64,000 nucleotides of DNA, from contig NZ_JAYGIG010000118.1 in assembly GCF_034932105.1 (NCBI RefSeq), positions 27,220-91,219 of the forward strand, given 5' to 3'. The DNA comes from Leptothoe sp034932105. GTDB lineage: Bacteria; Cyanobacteriota; Cyanobacteriia; Phormidesmidales; Phormidesmidaceae. Position numbers and translations under genes: made by a program. Of this stretch, positions 1 to 10,413 are shown one piece after another. The notes under the pieces were generated by a model. That model was not told the DNA's origin. It ran no database searches and saw only the letters and a program-made list of their open reading frames with translations. Position 1 is the first letter of the stretch, and every line of letters starts with the position of its first letter.

Positions 1-138
1 TATCTGGCTGAAATTGTTCAGAAACTAGGCCAATGTAATCACCTTCAAGCGATTTCAACAGACCTAACGAGAAGTTTTCAGAAAAGTCATGTCATCAGCC
101 CCTGTTTTTTCAGGGCCAATGCATCTCGCCTGTTGACC

Positions 139-3100
139 TTAACGAACTTTTGCCAAAGTATATTGAGCATCATCTTTAGCTGTGCATGCCAAGATCGTAG
201 CAAAATGCTTTGCTAGGATTTCCACATAGGGAGGCTCAAATATCGACATATGTCCACCAGGACAGGGAAGTGCCTTAACTTCCCCCTGGACATATTGGGT
301 CCAACCCATATCCTCTTCAGAGTGAAGATTTGCATAAAGTTCATCCGCTCGAATTACCCAAATGTCACTGGGGTAACTTTTCGGCTGATAGGCATTACTT
401 ATCTGTACTTGGCGACAATATATCGCATCATTGAAAATCCTGTCAGTGCCAAGATTTAATTTGCGATATAGCTGATATTGCTGCTCGCGAAACATCAAGC
501 GAAACTGGCTCGATTCAAAGTCATATCGTTGTTTGATTTTTTCTATCAGATAAGATGGCCCTGTTTTCAAAAATGTTTTCCAGTAATTCTCATACCGTTG
601 CATAACGGGGGCCATGGTTTCCCCTTCAGGGGTAGCTCGATCTATCAGCACACAAGCTTCGATCGTGTCTCCCTGCTGAATAAGTTGCTGCGCTATCTCG
701 TAGGATAAAAAGCCGCCAAAGGACGGTCCAGCCACAAAGTAGGGGCCTTTAGGTTGAACAACCTTAATCTGCTTCACATAATGTGCTGCCAAAGCTTCTA
801 AGGTATTAAATTGCTCATCAAATCCATCGAGTAAAACCGATTGGATACCGTAAACAGGGCGATCAGTCTGTAGCTGCTCCACTAATGGCTGGTAGAACAA
901 AATACTGGTACCAACGGCATGCACTAGAAACAACGGTGATAAATCTGCATTGCCTGATTTCAGAGGCACAATACAGGGAGGTAGTTCAACCGGCGACGAC
1001 TGTTGTATGGTCTCTGATTGTTCCCCTCCCAGTGCTTCGGCAATAGCTGCGATGGTCGGGGTTTGAAACAGTCGATTAATGGGAAACTTTTGACCCAGCT
1101 GACGCTCCATTTCGGCTGCCACCTGAATGCCAATGAGGGAATCTCCCCCCAGATCAAAGAAGCTATCCTGACGTTTGAGGTCACTCATCCCTAACAAATT
1201 TTGCCAAATATTGGCGATTGTCCGTTCAGTGTCGTTTTCAAAATCGCTGGCGGCCATTGCCTCAGCATCCGCGGCCTCAGTCGCTTCGTTTGTTTGTCTG
1301 CTGTTAGCCGAATCTTTCAGAGATATGAGTTTAACCCATTTATCGACCCTAGCTTGCAGATCTCCCGTCGATACCACCACCTGATGTAGTTGGGACTGGG
1401 ACAAAATCCGTTCCAGGGCAGCCACACCTTCCTGGGAGGACATAGACAACTTTGTGATGGTTTGGCCGACAGAAACGTTACCTTGGTCACCTTGACTCTG
1501 TTGCAAATCATCCCAGTTGACATGTTGCCATGCATCCCAATTCACACTTAACCAGGGGAAGGATCCGGCGATGTTGCGCTGAGCTGTAAATGTGTCCATA
1601 AAGGTATTGGCTGCGGCATAGGTGGCAAATCCTAAGCCGCCCAGAATGGTGGAAATGGAGGACATCAACAGACAGAAGTCTACGGACTGATGCTTGAGGA
1701 CCTGGTCTAGCACCAGCAAACCATCCACCTTGGGCTGTAGCTGTTGTTCACAGATACTCTTGCTAATGGTATTGATGTAGGAAGATTTGATTAATCCAGC
1801 CGCATGGATCACGCCATTGATGGCACCAAATCGTTGTTTTGTCTGGGCAACGACGGCTTTCATCTGCTGCAGGTCACCCACATTGACCTTGACCACTAGG
1901 ACTTCAGCCCCTAGCTCTTCAATCTGCTGAATCTGTCGAATTTTACGACTCACCGGATCGTTTTCATCGTGGGTGGACAGCCAGGATTCATAGTCCTTTG
2001 GCTCTGGAAACTGGGAACGGCTCGTTAATACCAGTTTTGCCTGAACTGTTTTGGCTAAGTACTCAGCAAAGATGAGGCCAATGCTGCCTAGACCACCTGA
2101 AATTAAATAGACGCCTTTCTCTCTCAATCTTACGGGTTGTCCGTTGGCTGCTGGCAAACGCACGGGTTCAAAGGTTTGAATCCAGCGGCGAGAATCACGG
2201 TAGGCAACAACGGGTTCCGGTAGTCCAGCTTGAATCTCACTGAGCAATTGACCCACCAGTAGGGCCTGATCCCGAGGTTTAGTCCCAGACAAAACAACGT
2301 CAATGGTGCTGCAGCTAATTTTGGGAGATTCCTGGGGAATTACCTTGCAAACACCCAATAGAAGCGACTTCTCGGGAGACAGCATTTCATTGCCAGTCAC
2401 CGTTTGCATCCCGTTTGATACCACAGCTACTTGACAAGCCTCAAATGTTTTTTGGCTTTCGAGGGCCTGGACTAAATAGAGCAGGCTGTAGAAACCCTTT
2501 TCTTTGGCTGTTTTAACTGAATTAAATGTGGATTGGTTGGCCTTGATAGGCTGCACGCTCCAGCTGTGGATAATGGTCTGTGGACATCCATGGCGAGCCG
2601 AGACTTGACCCATCAGCTTGATGTAATCCTTAGGGTCTGTCGGATTGATCACATATTCACTGTTCTCAACCCGAGAGAAAGATTTACCTGCTTTCACCAG
2701 GGTTACCTGGTGGCCTTGGCCTCTCAGCTGACTGGCCAGCTGGGCACCCAGACCAATAGTATCGGCAAAGATCAGCATGCACGATGTTTCAGTCCGCTGG
2801 GTCGGCGCCACCAGGGTTCTACTTTGCCAAGCGGCAGAGTAGAACCAATCTGTAATATTGGCTTTTTTACTCAGCGATACCTGGGATGTACAAACGTCGG
2901 TTTGGGTCCGCCGTTCTAGCCAATGGCGCTTGCGCTCAAAGGGATAGGTGGGCAAAGATAACCGCTGGCGGTTGTCCTCGCCATAGCAGGCGGCCCAGTC
3001 CGTCAGCCCGCCTGCAGCCCACAGCTTGCCCAGGGTGGTGTATAAAAATGCCGTGTCATTTTGACCGTCTTTGGGGTGACGGGTACTGGAAAGGACGGCA

Positions 3101-6100
3101 TGGGTGGCTGATTTGCTGGGATGCTGTAGGGCAAATGTGGTTAGGGCTTTACCCGGGCCGACTTCTAGGAGAATTTGGTCCGGCTCATCCAGCAGCAGCT
3201 CCAACCCCTGGGCAAATCTCACGGTTTGTCGCAAATGCTGTACCCAGTAGCTGGGGTCAGTGGCTTCGCTGGGGGTAATCCACATGCCGGTGACGTTGGA
3301 AATAAATGGAATCTCGGGAGCCTGCCGCTGAACAGCGTTTACCCGTTCCCTAAAGGAGTCCAAAATGGGTTCCATCATCGCTGAGTGGAAGGCGTGGGAC
3401 GTCCTCAGGCGACTGCAATCTACCCCTTTTTGGATCCACTGTTGTTCGAGGTCATCAATGGCCTCGTGGGGGCCCGCCACCACACAGCGAGAGGGACCGT
3501 TGATTACGGCTAAGGACACCTGATCACCTAGATGTGGCAGAATTTCTGCTTCGGGCAGGGGCACAGATAACATTGATCCCCCAGGCAGCTGCTGCATCAT
3601 TTGGCCCCGGGCTGTCACAAGGGCCAAGGCATCTTCTAAGGCAAATACACCGGCCAAACAGGCGGCGACATACTCACCAATGCTGTGGCCAATCATAGCC
3701 TTGGGCGTCACCCCCCAGGACTGCCACAGCATGGCCAACGAGTATTCGATGGTAAATAGGGCTGGCTGGGTAAAGGAGGTCTGTTTGAGTTTTTCTGTGC
3801 TGGTCTCTACTTGGTCACTGTCGGGATAAATCAGCTGGCGGAGGTCCAGACCGAGATGGGGCAACAGAATCTCCGCACAACGATCTACCTCAGCCCGAAA
3901 TACAGGCTCTGACTGATAAAGGTCCTGGGCCATGTTGACGTATTGGGAACCCTGACCAGAGAACATAAAGGTAACGGGACGTTCACCTGGCTCTTGGACG
4001 GCGTCAAAGACTTTCTTGGGGTTTAGAGGATCTAGCGCATTGATGGCATCCTGGGTGTCCTGGCAAAGGATCACTCGGCGATGGTTAAAGGGTTTACGGC
4101 CCACCTGCAGAGTGTAGGCAACATCCGCCAGGTTGACATCAGGATTCTGTCTTAGGTAGTCTGCCAGGTTAGCGGTGGCGGTGTCTAGAGCACTCCTGGT
4201 TTTGGTGGAAACTGGCAACAGTTTCCAGGGTTTTGAGGACTCAGATGACTCTAGTTGAGGCCCTTCCTCTAGGACGATGTGGGCATTGGTGCCGCCGATA
4301 CCAAAGGAACTGACCCCAGCCCGGCGGGGAATACCATTGGTTTCCCAAGGAGACAACTCGGTGTTGACATAAAATGGACTGTTTTCCAGGTCAAGTTTGG
4401 GGTTGGGACTTTTGTAATGAAGATGGGGGGCCAGGGTTTTGTGTTTTAGGGCGAGGGCTGTTTTGATCAATCCGGCCATGCCAGCGGTCGTATCTGTGTG
4501 GCCGATGTTTGTTTTTACTGAGCCGATGGCACAATAGCCTTTCTTGTCAGGATTGGTGTAATAGACTCGCTTTAGCGCCGTCATTTCAATGGGGTCACCC
4601 AGGGTGGTGCCGGTACCGTGGGTTTCAATGTAGGTGACAGTTGTGGGATCAATGTCACCCATAGCTAGGGCCTCGGCTATGACGGCAGCCTGTCCTTCTA
4701 CGCTGGGAGCGGTAAAACCGATTTTCTGGGAGCCATCGTTGTTGAGGGCCGCTCCTTTGATCACCGCGTAGATATGATCTCCGTCTTTAACGGCATCATC
4801 CAGTCGCTTCAGGACGACGGTACCGACACCATCCCCCAGCACGGTACCCTGGGCATCGGCGTCAAAGGCACGACAGTGGCCATCGGGGGATAAAATCATC
4901 CCTTCTTTGTAGAGATAGCCTTCTTTGCGGAACTTTGAAATGGCAGCGGCTCCTGCGATCGCAATATCACACTGATAATTCTGCAAACTTTGGCAGGCCG
5001 TCTGTACCGCCACCAGAGACGTGGAACAGGCCGTGTTGATATTCAGACTAGGCCCCGTCAACCCTAACTTGTAGGAAACACGCGTGGGCATGTAGTCCTT
5101 ATCATTACTGAAAATGATTTGATACTCGTTAATGGCTGCCAACCGATCACGATTGGACTCAATGTTTTGCAACCGATAGTTATTTTGCCTAACACCGGCA
5201 TAGACACCGATGCGAGTATCTCCAGTTTCCATGGGATACCCCGCATCCTCTAGGGCATGCCAGGCACACTCCATAAACAAGCGTTGCTGCGGATCGATAA
5301 TCTCAGCTTCCCTCGGAGTCATGCCAAAGAATTTGGCATCAAACAGGTCAAACCCATCCAGGATGGCCGCCGCCTTCACATAGTTGGGGTCATTGAATAC
5401 TGCCGGTTCTATGCCAGCATCTTCAAGTTCCTCATCACTGAAAAATGAGATGGACTCCACACCATTGCTCAGGTTATGCCAAAACTCATGGATGTCTTTG
5501 GCCCCTGGGAACCGGCAGGCCATACCGATGATGGCAATGGCATCCGACTGTTGGTTAACCCGTTCTTTCTGTTTCTTAATGCGATCACTACTAGCTTGTA
5601 ACAAGGAGGGCTGGTCAGAGCCCGCCTGCCCCAGATATTGGATGAGCGAATTAATGGTGGGATAGGTAAAGAGGTCAACAACAGAAATGTCACTGTCTGT
5701 AATGTCTTCTAAGTCACTCATGAGCTGACTATGCAAACGACCCACCAAAATCGAATGTCCGCCCAAGTCGAAGAAGTTGTCGTGGATGCCCACCTGATCC
5801 ACATTGAGAATCTCTTTCCAAATACTGACAATCTGTCGCTGTAGATTGTTCTGGGGGGCCACATAGGCCTCATCCCCACCCACGTTGGTCTGATCTGGCT
5901 TGGGTAACGCCCGCCGGTCTATTTTGCCATTGGGTGTTAGCGGAAATGCATCGATGCCAACAAAGATGGATGGCATCATGTAATCTGGCAATGTTTTCCG
6001 TAACCCTTGCCTCAGCTCAGCCGGTTTCAGGGTGACACCGTCGTTCAAAATTAGATAGGCCGCAATGCGCTTATCTCCAGGATTGTCTTCCCGCACTATG

Positions 6101-8898
6101 GCCAAGCCCTTATGAACCTGGGGCAGCTGTTCTAAAGCCGTTTCAATTTCCCCTAGCTCAATCCGAAAACCACGCACCTTCACCTGGTTGTCAATGCGGC
6201 CCAGAAATTCCAGCGTACCGTCGGAGCGATAACGGGCCAGGTCTCCAGTTTTATAAAGGCGGGCACCGGGCTGGTCACTAAAGGGATCATGGATAAACCG
6301 TTCACTGGTCAAGTCAGGACGATTTAAGTATCCACGGGCTAAGCCATCCCCACCAATATGCACCTCTCCGGGGATGCCAATGGGCAAGGGATCTATAGCA
6401 CAGCCCTCAGCTGCTGTTTTCTCCCCAGTGGTGCCTGGGGGGAGTATGTAGAGCTGGGTGTTAGCAATGGGACCAGCTACGGGAATTGGCTGATCAATGG
6501 TCTTGACTTGGCAAGCGGCAGACCACACAGTTGTTTCCGTGGGGCCATACATATTCCAGATTTCACCCCCCATGGCGATCAGCTGACCGGCCATGTCACG
6601 GGGCATGGGTTCTCCACCGCACAACATCTTCAGCCCGTCACCATCCTGCCAGCCTGCGGCCAACAGCATCTGCCAAGTGGCCGGTGTGGCCTGCATGATT
6701 GTTGTTTGGGTTTCAGCCAAAAGCGATGATAGCTGGGCTGCATTGGTGGCAATTTGCCGAGAGGCCAACACCACTCGGGCTCCTGTAATCAGAGGCAGGT
6801 ACAGCTCTAGCACCGCAATATCAAAGGAAATGGTGGTGACAGCCAGGAGCGTATCCTGCGGGGTTAACCCTGGCTGCTGTCCCATGGAGACCAGGAAATT
6901 CACCGCCGACCGATGGCAGATTTGTACGCCTTTGGGTTTGCCCGTCGAACCTGATGTGTAGATGATGTAGGCCAGGTTGTCAGGACCCACACCAGAGGTG
7001 GGATTGTCGTCACGCTGACGGGCGATGGTCTCCCAGTCCGTGTCGATACTCACCATTTGGACCGTCGGAGCGGCCAGTTTCTCTTCGAACTGCTGCTGGG
7101 TTAAGAGAATCGATAGGTTAGATGCCTCAACCATGTAGGCTATGCGGTCATTGGGATAGGCTGGATCGATGGGAACATAGCATCCCCCAGCTTTAAGAAT
7201 TCCTAGCAGACCGACCACCATATCCAGGGAGCGTTCCACACAGAAACCCACCAACCCATCAGGTTCCACACCCATGCTCTGAAGGTGATGGGCCAACTGA
7301 TTTGATCGTTTGTTTAAGTCACCATAGGTGAGTTCTTCACCATCAAATATCAGGGCAACCGCCTCAGGATTCTGCGCTGCCTGGATTTCCACTAGCTGAT
7401 GGATACATTGATCAGCGGGATAATCCGTAGCGGTATTGTTCCAATCCTTAAGTAATCGCTGCCGTTCCGCTGGCGTTAGCATCGGCAGCTCTTGGACACT
7501 CTGGTCCGGGTTGGTAATGATGCTGTCCAGCAAAGCCTGAATATGGCCTGCCATGCGCTCTATGGTGTCAGCATTAAAGAGGTCAGTACTGTATTTGAGC
7601 ACCCCCACTAAATCGCCCTGGGTTTCGATCATTTCTAGGGTCAAATCAAATTGACCCAACTGTTGTTTCAAGGACACGGACTCCAACTCCAGGTTGGCCC
7701 ATTGTGCCTGGGTAGGAGCATCGTTTACGAGGAGCGAAGCCCCTAGCGTTTCGATGGCGCTATGCTCTAGATAATTAAAAAAGACTTGAAAAATAGGAGT
7801 GCGACTAGGATCCCGATTGGGTTGCAGGCGTTCAACCAATAACGTGTAGGGATAATCTTGATGCTCTGTTGCACCCATAACGGTGGTGCTAATCTGGCCT
7901 AGGAACTCCTTAAAAGAGCATGTATCCGTTAGCTTGCCCCGAATCGCCACTGGATTGAGAAAATATCCCACCACCTGCTCAAACTCTGCCTGGGAACGAC
8001 CGCCCATGGGCGAACCAACCAGGATGTCCGACTGCCCTGTGTAGCGATGGAGCAAGGTTTGGAAAACAGTCATCAAAACGGCATAGGGCGTTGTCCCTTC
8101 GGCCTGGGCCAACTGTTTGATGCCTTCGGTTTGGGCCGCTGTTAGCTCAAAGTTATGGGCATTTCCATTGTGGCTACGGCGTAAGGGTCGAGGGCGGTCC
8201 GTGAGTAAATCTAGGGTGGGTAGGTTCCCCGATAGGTTCTCTTGCCAATAGTTCCAGAGCTTTTCGCCTTCAGGGCCTGCCAAGGTTTGAGTTTGCCACG
8301 CTACGTAGTCACTATATTGCTTGGCCAGGGGTACCAATGGAGCCGTCGTACCTGCTTTAGCCGCTAGATAAAGCTGTTCAGCATCCTTTAGCAGCGGTTC
8401 ATGGGACCCTACATCATAAACAATATGATGTAGGGTCAATAGTAAGATATGGTCTTGCTGGGCATAGGTGTACAGGGTCACCCTAAAGATAGGGCCTTGC
8501 TCTAGAGCAAACGGTGTACGGTGGGTATCCGCAACGTGTTGGTTAAGCTGTTCTTCGCTCCAGCCCGTCGCATCAATTTGATTAAAGCATAGGCCCAAAT
8601 TGGGATGCACTACTTGAACGGGGCTACCATCTGCTTGGGTCGTAAAGGTAGTCCGTAAACTGGGATGACGATCGATCAGTCCTTGAAAGGCTTGTTTGAG
8701 ACAGACGACATCTACAGGGGATTTGATCCGAGTTGGAATACTGACGTTATAAGCATTGCTCGAGCGATCGCCCTGATACAGAAACCAAAGTGATTGCTGA
8801 CCGTAGGATAAGGGGAAAGTTTCTTGTTTTGCGTGAGGGGTTTTGAGCACAGAGCTTTCTTCCGGGAACATTTGATCAGCAGGGCAATGTAAAGACAT
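139..8898 (-). CDS. Hybrid NRPS-PKS, one complete module (C-A-PCP-KS-AT-KR-ACP-TE)
   Basis: Cytoplasmic megasynthase of about 2919 aa that should join an acyl donor to an amino acid, extend it with malonate, reduce the beta-keto group and release the product. Domains seen, with approximate residues: condensation (HHIVYDV, 155), adenylation (YTSGSTGKPKG, 647), carrier (GGHS, 1045), ketosynthase (active Cys in TACSTS, 1290; ETHGTGT; NIGH), acyltransferase (GHSIGE, 1735; HAFH, 1835, typical of malonyl-CoA), ketoreductase (GGLGSIG, 2265; Tyr in YAAAN, 2425; no LDD motif), carrier (GGDS, 2585), thioesterase (GPSFGG, 2725; GGH near the end). DH, ER and methyltransferase domains are absent. By eye the adenylation code is near DILACGMVWK, loosely Gly-like, but I do not assign a substrate. 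The frame opens at TTG 8946; ATG 8898 is preferred, though neither has a clear ribosome site. No transporter, PPTase or tailoring gene lies beside it. Confidence 0.93.
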   Translation of the reverse strand: MSLHCPADQMFPEESSVLKTPHAKQETFPLSYGQQSLWFLYQGDRSSNAYNVSIPTRIKSPVDVVCLKQAFQGLIDRHPSLRTTFTTQADGSPVQVVHPNLGLCFNQIDATGWSEEQLNQHVADTHRTPFALEQGPIFRVTLYTYAQQDHILLLTLHHIVYDVGSHEPLLKDAEQLYLAAKAGTTAPLVPLAKQYSDYVAWQTQTLAGPEGEKLWNYWQENLSGNLPTLDLLTDRPRPLRRSHNGNAHNFELTAAQTEGIKQLAQAEGTTPYAVLMTVFQTLLHRYTGQSDILVGSPMGGRSQAEFEQVVGYFLNPVAIRGKLTDTCSFKEFLGQISTTVMGATEHQDYPYTLLVERLQPNRDPSRTPIFQVFFNYLEHSAIETLGASLLVNDAPTQAQWANLELESVSLKQQLGQFDLTLEMIETQGDLVGVLKYSTDLFNADTIERMAGHIQALLDSIITNPDQSVQELPMLTPAERQRLLKDWNNTATDYPADQCIHQLVEIQAAQNPEAVALIFDGEELTYGDLNKRSNQLAHHLQSMGVEPDGLVGFCVERSLDMVVGLLGILKAGGCYVPIDPAYPNDRIAYMVEASNLSILLTQQQFEEKLAAPTVQMVSIDTDWETIARQRDDNPTSGVGPDNLAYIIYTSGSTGKPKGVQICHRSAVNFLVSMGQQPGLTPQDTLLAVTTISFDIAVLELYLPLITGARVVLASRQIATNAAQLSSLLAETQTTIMQATPATWQMLLAAGWQDGDGLKMLCGGEPMPRDMAGQLIAMGGEIWNMYGPTETTVWSAACQVKTIDQPIPVAGPIANTQLYILPPGTTGEKTAAEGCAIDPLPIGIPGEVHIGGDGLARGYLNRPDLTSERFIHDPFSDQPGARLYKTGDLARYRSDGTLEFLGRIDNQVKVRGFRIELGEIETALEQLPQVHKGLAIVREDNPGDKRIAAYLILNDGVTLKPAELRQGLRKTLPDYMMPSIFVGIDAFPLTPNGKIDRRALPKPDQTNVGGDEAYVAPQNNLQRQIVSIWKEILNVDQVGIHDNFFDLGGHSILVGRLHSQLMSDLEDITDSDISVVDLFTYPTINSLIQYLGQAGSDQPSLLQASSDRIKKQKERVNQQSDAIAIIGMACRFPGAKDIHEFWHNLSNGVESISFFSDEELEDAGIEPAVFNDPNYVKAAAILDGFDLFDAKFFGMTPREAEIIDPQQRLFMECAWHALEDAGYPMETGDTRIGVYAGVRQNNYRLQNIESNRDRLAAINEYQIIFSNDKDYMPTRVSYKLGLTGPSLNINTACSTSLVAVQTACQSLQNYQCDIAIAGAAAISKFRKEGYLYKEGMILSPDGHCRAFDADAQGTVLGDGVGTVVLKRLDDAVKDGDHIYAVIKGAALNNDGSQKIGFTAPSVEGQAAVIAEALAMGDIDPTTVTYIETHGTGTTLGDPIEMTALKRVYYTNPDKKGYCAIGSVKTNIGHTDTTAGMAGLIKTALALKHKTLAPHLHYKSPNPKLDLENSPFYVNTELSPWETNGIPRRAGVSSFGIGGTNAHIVLEEGPQLESSESSKPWKLLPVSTKTRSALDTATANLADYLRQNPDVNLADVAYTLQVGRKPFNHRRVILCQDTQDAINALDPLNPKKVFDAVQEPGERPVTFMFSGQGSQYVNMAQDLYQSEPVFRAEVDRCAEILLPHLGLDLRQLIYPDSDQVETSTEKLKQTSFTQPALFTIEYSLAMLWQSWGVTPKAMIGHSIGEYVAACLAGVFALEDALALVTARGQMMQQLPGGSMLSVPLPEAEILPHLGDQVSLAVINGPSRCVVAGPHEAIDDLEQQWIQKGVDCSRLRTSHAFHSAMMEPILDSFRERVNAVQRQAPEIPFISNVTGMWITPSEATDPSYWVQHLRQTVRFAQGLELLLDEPDQILLEVGPGKALTTFALQHPSKSATHAVLSSTRHPKDGQNDTAFLYTTLGKLWAAGGLTDWAACYGEDNRQRLSLPTYPFERKRHWLERRTQTDVCTSQVSLSKKANITDWFYSAAWQSRTLVAPTQRTETSCMLIFADTIGLGAQLASQLRGQGHQVTLVKAGKSFSRVENSEYVINPTDPKDYIKLMGQVSARHGCPQTIIHSWSVQPIKANQSTFNSVKTAKEKGFYSLLYLVQALESQKTFEACQVAVVSNGMQTVTGNEMLSPEKSLLLGVCKVIPQESPKISCSTIDVVLSGTKPRDQALLVGQLLSEIQAGLPEPVVAYRDSRRWIQTFEPVRLPAANGQPVRLREKGVYLISGGLGSIGLIFAEYLAKTVQAKLVLTSRSQFPEPKDYESWLSTHDENDPVSRKIRQIQQIEELGAEVLVVKVNVGDLQQMKAVVAQTKQRFGAINGVIHAAGLIKSSYINTISKSICEQQLQPKVDGLLVLDQVLKHQSVDFCLLMSSISTILGGLGFATYAAANTFMDTFTAQRNIAGSFPWLSVNWDAWQHVNWDDLQQSQGDQGNVSVGQTITKLSMSSQEGVAALERILSQSQLHQVVVSTGDLQARVDKWVKLISLKDSANSRQTNEATEAADAEAMAASDFENDTERTIANIWQNLLGMSDLKRQDSFFDLGGDSLIGIQVAAEMERQLGQKFPINRLFQTPTIAAIAEALGGEQSETIQQSSPVELPPCIVPLKSGNADLSPLFLVHAVGTSILFYQPLVEQLQTDRPVYGIQSVLLDGFDEQFNTLEALAAHYVKQIKVVQPKGPYFVAGPSFGGFLSYEIAQQLIQQGDTIEACVLIDRATPEGETMAPVMQRYENYWKTFLKTGPSYLIEKIKQRYDFESSQFRLMFREQQYQLYRKLNLGTDRIFNDAIYCRQVQISNAYQPKSYPSDIWVIRADELYANLHSEEDMGWTQYVQGEVKALPCPGGHMSIFEPPYVEILAKHFATILACTAKDDAQYTLAKVR

Positions 8899-8957
8899 CG
8901 TTAAATGGTATTGGTTTAAAATAGTATTGGATTGAATACAAAACAATCCGGAAACTG

Positions 8958-9098
8958 ATTAACTGAGATCTTGCACCTCTCTCAATAAGTTAGATTTTTC
9001 GCAATAAGCTAAAGTTCAGATAACTGAAATGCCTATTCTGTCGTTAAATTCCAGCTGATTATTTAGTTCGTATGAACTGGTGCAAGATCTGAGTTAAT
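8958..9098. repeat. Inverted-repeat pair (GGTGCAAGATCTGAGTTAAT)
   Basis: Positions 8958-8977 and 9079-9098 are inverted copies of a 20-base word with one mismatch, enclosing about 100 bases without coding sequence. A third, diverged copy in the second orientation sits at 9922-9940. This looks like a small non-autonomous element or transposon ends. I do not recognise the family. Confidence 0.55.
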
Positions 9099-9338
9099 GA
9101 AGCTAGTATGTGAGTCTGGATGTATAAAAGACATATTTCCAGAACAAAATGTTTCCAGGTTGACGACGGCATTAATCATCATCCAATAAAGCCAAATAAG
9201 AGCTCCTGCACATCATCTCCAAATAGGTAGACTCAATTTTTTATAAAATAGAATTTTAGCTAAAGGCATTAATTCAAAGGCTTTTAGGCTTTAGGGCATA
9301 GAGCTTTATTAGTTATGCCCAACCACTTATGCAGAATC

Positions 9339-9472
9339 GTAACCGTCCCTGGAACTTGAAAACGGTTAGCATCTCAACGAAGTTAATAGGGTTTCAGGTG
9401 TTGGACAACCTGTGGTTTAGCTATCAAAATCGTTGAAACGACCAAAACTCGTTAAATGCTTGGGATGGTTAC
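9339..9472 (+). mobile_element. MITE A, IS66-like, with 8-bp target duplication
   Basis: A 134-base element starting GTAACCGTCCCTG and ending in GGTTAC, flanked by direct copies of GCAGAATC (9331-9338 and 9473-9480). It has no coding capacity. IS66-family elements characteristically start with GTAA and duplicate 8 bp, and a real IS66 end is visible at the right edge of this window. Aligned with the reverse complement of MITE B it matches over its whole length. Confidence 0.78.
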
Positions 9473-9783
9473 GCAGAATCAACTCACGCATAATTTTTTG
9501 AATTAAAATTTGTTGATTTGAGAAATTGAGTTCCATCAGATGTATTTAATAAGAGGCCTGTTGCGACACAATAACCTAATAGGCAGAAGATCCTTGTTGA
9601 GCATGAATTCTAGGTGATTTTGCGTTACAAAAGTCGAGTCCGCACTTTATTTTTAAGCAGATCCCTAAAGAGACAATCATGAAGAATAGAATCCTGCATG
9701 ATTGTCTGTTTAGATAAGGCCATTTAGCGTCTTAGATAAAGTTATTTAGCGTAATCTGAAGTTGATTACTTAATTAACTGGTG

Positions 9784-9916
9784 GTAACCGTCCCTGCTAT
9801 CTGACGAAGATTGGTCGTTTCAGCCATTTAAGGTCTGAAGACCGCTCAAGGTACAAGCTGAAACCCTATTAAACTCGTTGAGCACTAAGCTCAATATGAG
9901 TTCCAGGGACGGTTAC
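9784..9916 (-). mobile_element. MITE B, IS66-like, with 9-bp target duplication
   Basis: A 133-base element with perfect 13-base terminal inverted repeats (GTAACCGTCCCTG at 9784-9796, CAGGGACGGTTAC at 9904-9916), flanked by direct copies of TAACTGGTG (9775-9783 and 9917-9925). It is homologous to MITE A in inverse orientation. Removing it restores a sequence resembling the other repeat family at 9074-9098, so it seems to have inserted into a copy of that repeat. Confidence 0.82.
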
Positions 9917-10413
9917 TAACTGGTGCAAGATGTGAATTAAATGTAAATTAGACTAAAGGCATTTTATGCTTTAGATTATTGATTTAATTGTACCCACCTA
10001 AACTTACTTTTCCTTAAACTGTTAAATTTGGATGTCAGAAATTGTTGGGAGTTTAGGTGATTTTGTGTAAGGGGTCTAGAATCTAATTACCTAAGGAAGC
10101 CGTCCCATAGCCCAAGATAAGATTCATAAGTTGTCGGAATTGTTTTGGTTCTCATTCAAGATGTGGACTGGCAATCCGGGTTGGACCCAGCTAACAACTG
10201 CTGAGGAGCTTCAAAGCCTGCGTCGGCACAACAAGAGAAGTTGTTTAGATATATGTACGATGGGGCATGGGAAATATATACCCGTAGTCAAACCGGCCTA
10301 AATGCCAGAGGACTAAAGGATATTCCTGGCAATCTATGACTAACCATAGGAAATTAGAACCATGAGGGGACTGATAAAATTATCTTGAACTATTCACGAA
10401 TGGCTTAGGGAGT

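Larger units (their letters stand above)
8899..10413. other. Gene-poor strip with MITEs and repeat remnants
   Basis: About 1.5 kb without a convincing gene between the NRPS-PKS and the next plus-strand gene. It is AT-richer than its neighbours and holds two IS66-like MITEs, an inverted pair of a second repeat and a partial third copy, listed separately. Two copies of the words TAGGTGATTTTG(C/T)GT lie near 9612 and 10051. An open frame from ATG 10161 (about 37 codons, containing AEELQSLRR) might be a transposase scrap, but this is weak. The NRPS-PKS promoter must lie here; I could not place it. Confidence 0.6.

Noticed and set aside
1..219. Open plus-strand frame from the window edge (about 72 codons)
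   Set aside because: It overlaps the antisense of the NRPS-PKS end from 139, has no recognised motif, and 72 open codons are not rare by chance. It could be the tail of a gene to the left, but I cannot support it.
10161..10280. Possible IS3-type transposase scrap (AEELQSLRR)
   Set aside because: Too short and generic; an Arg/Leu-rich helix alone is not evidence of a transposase.
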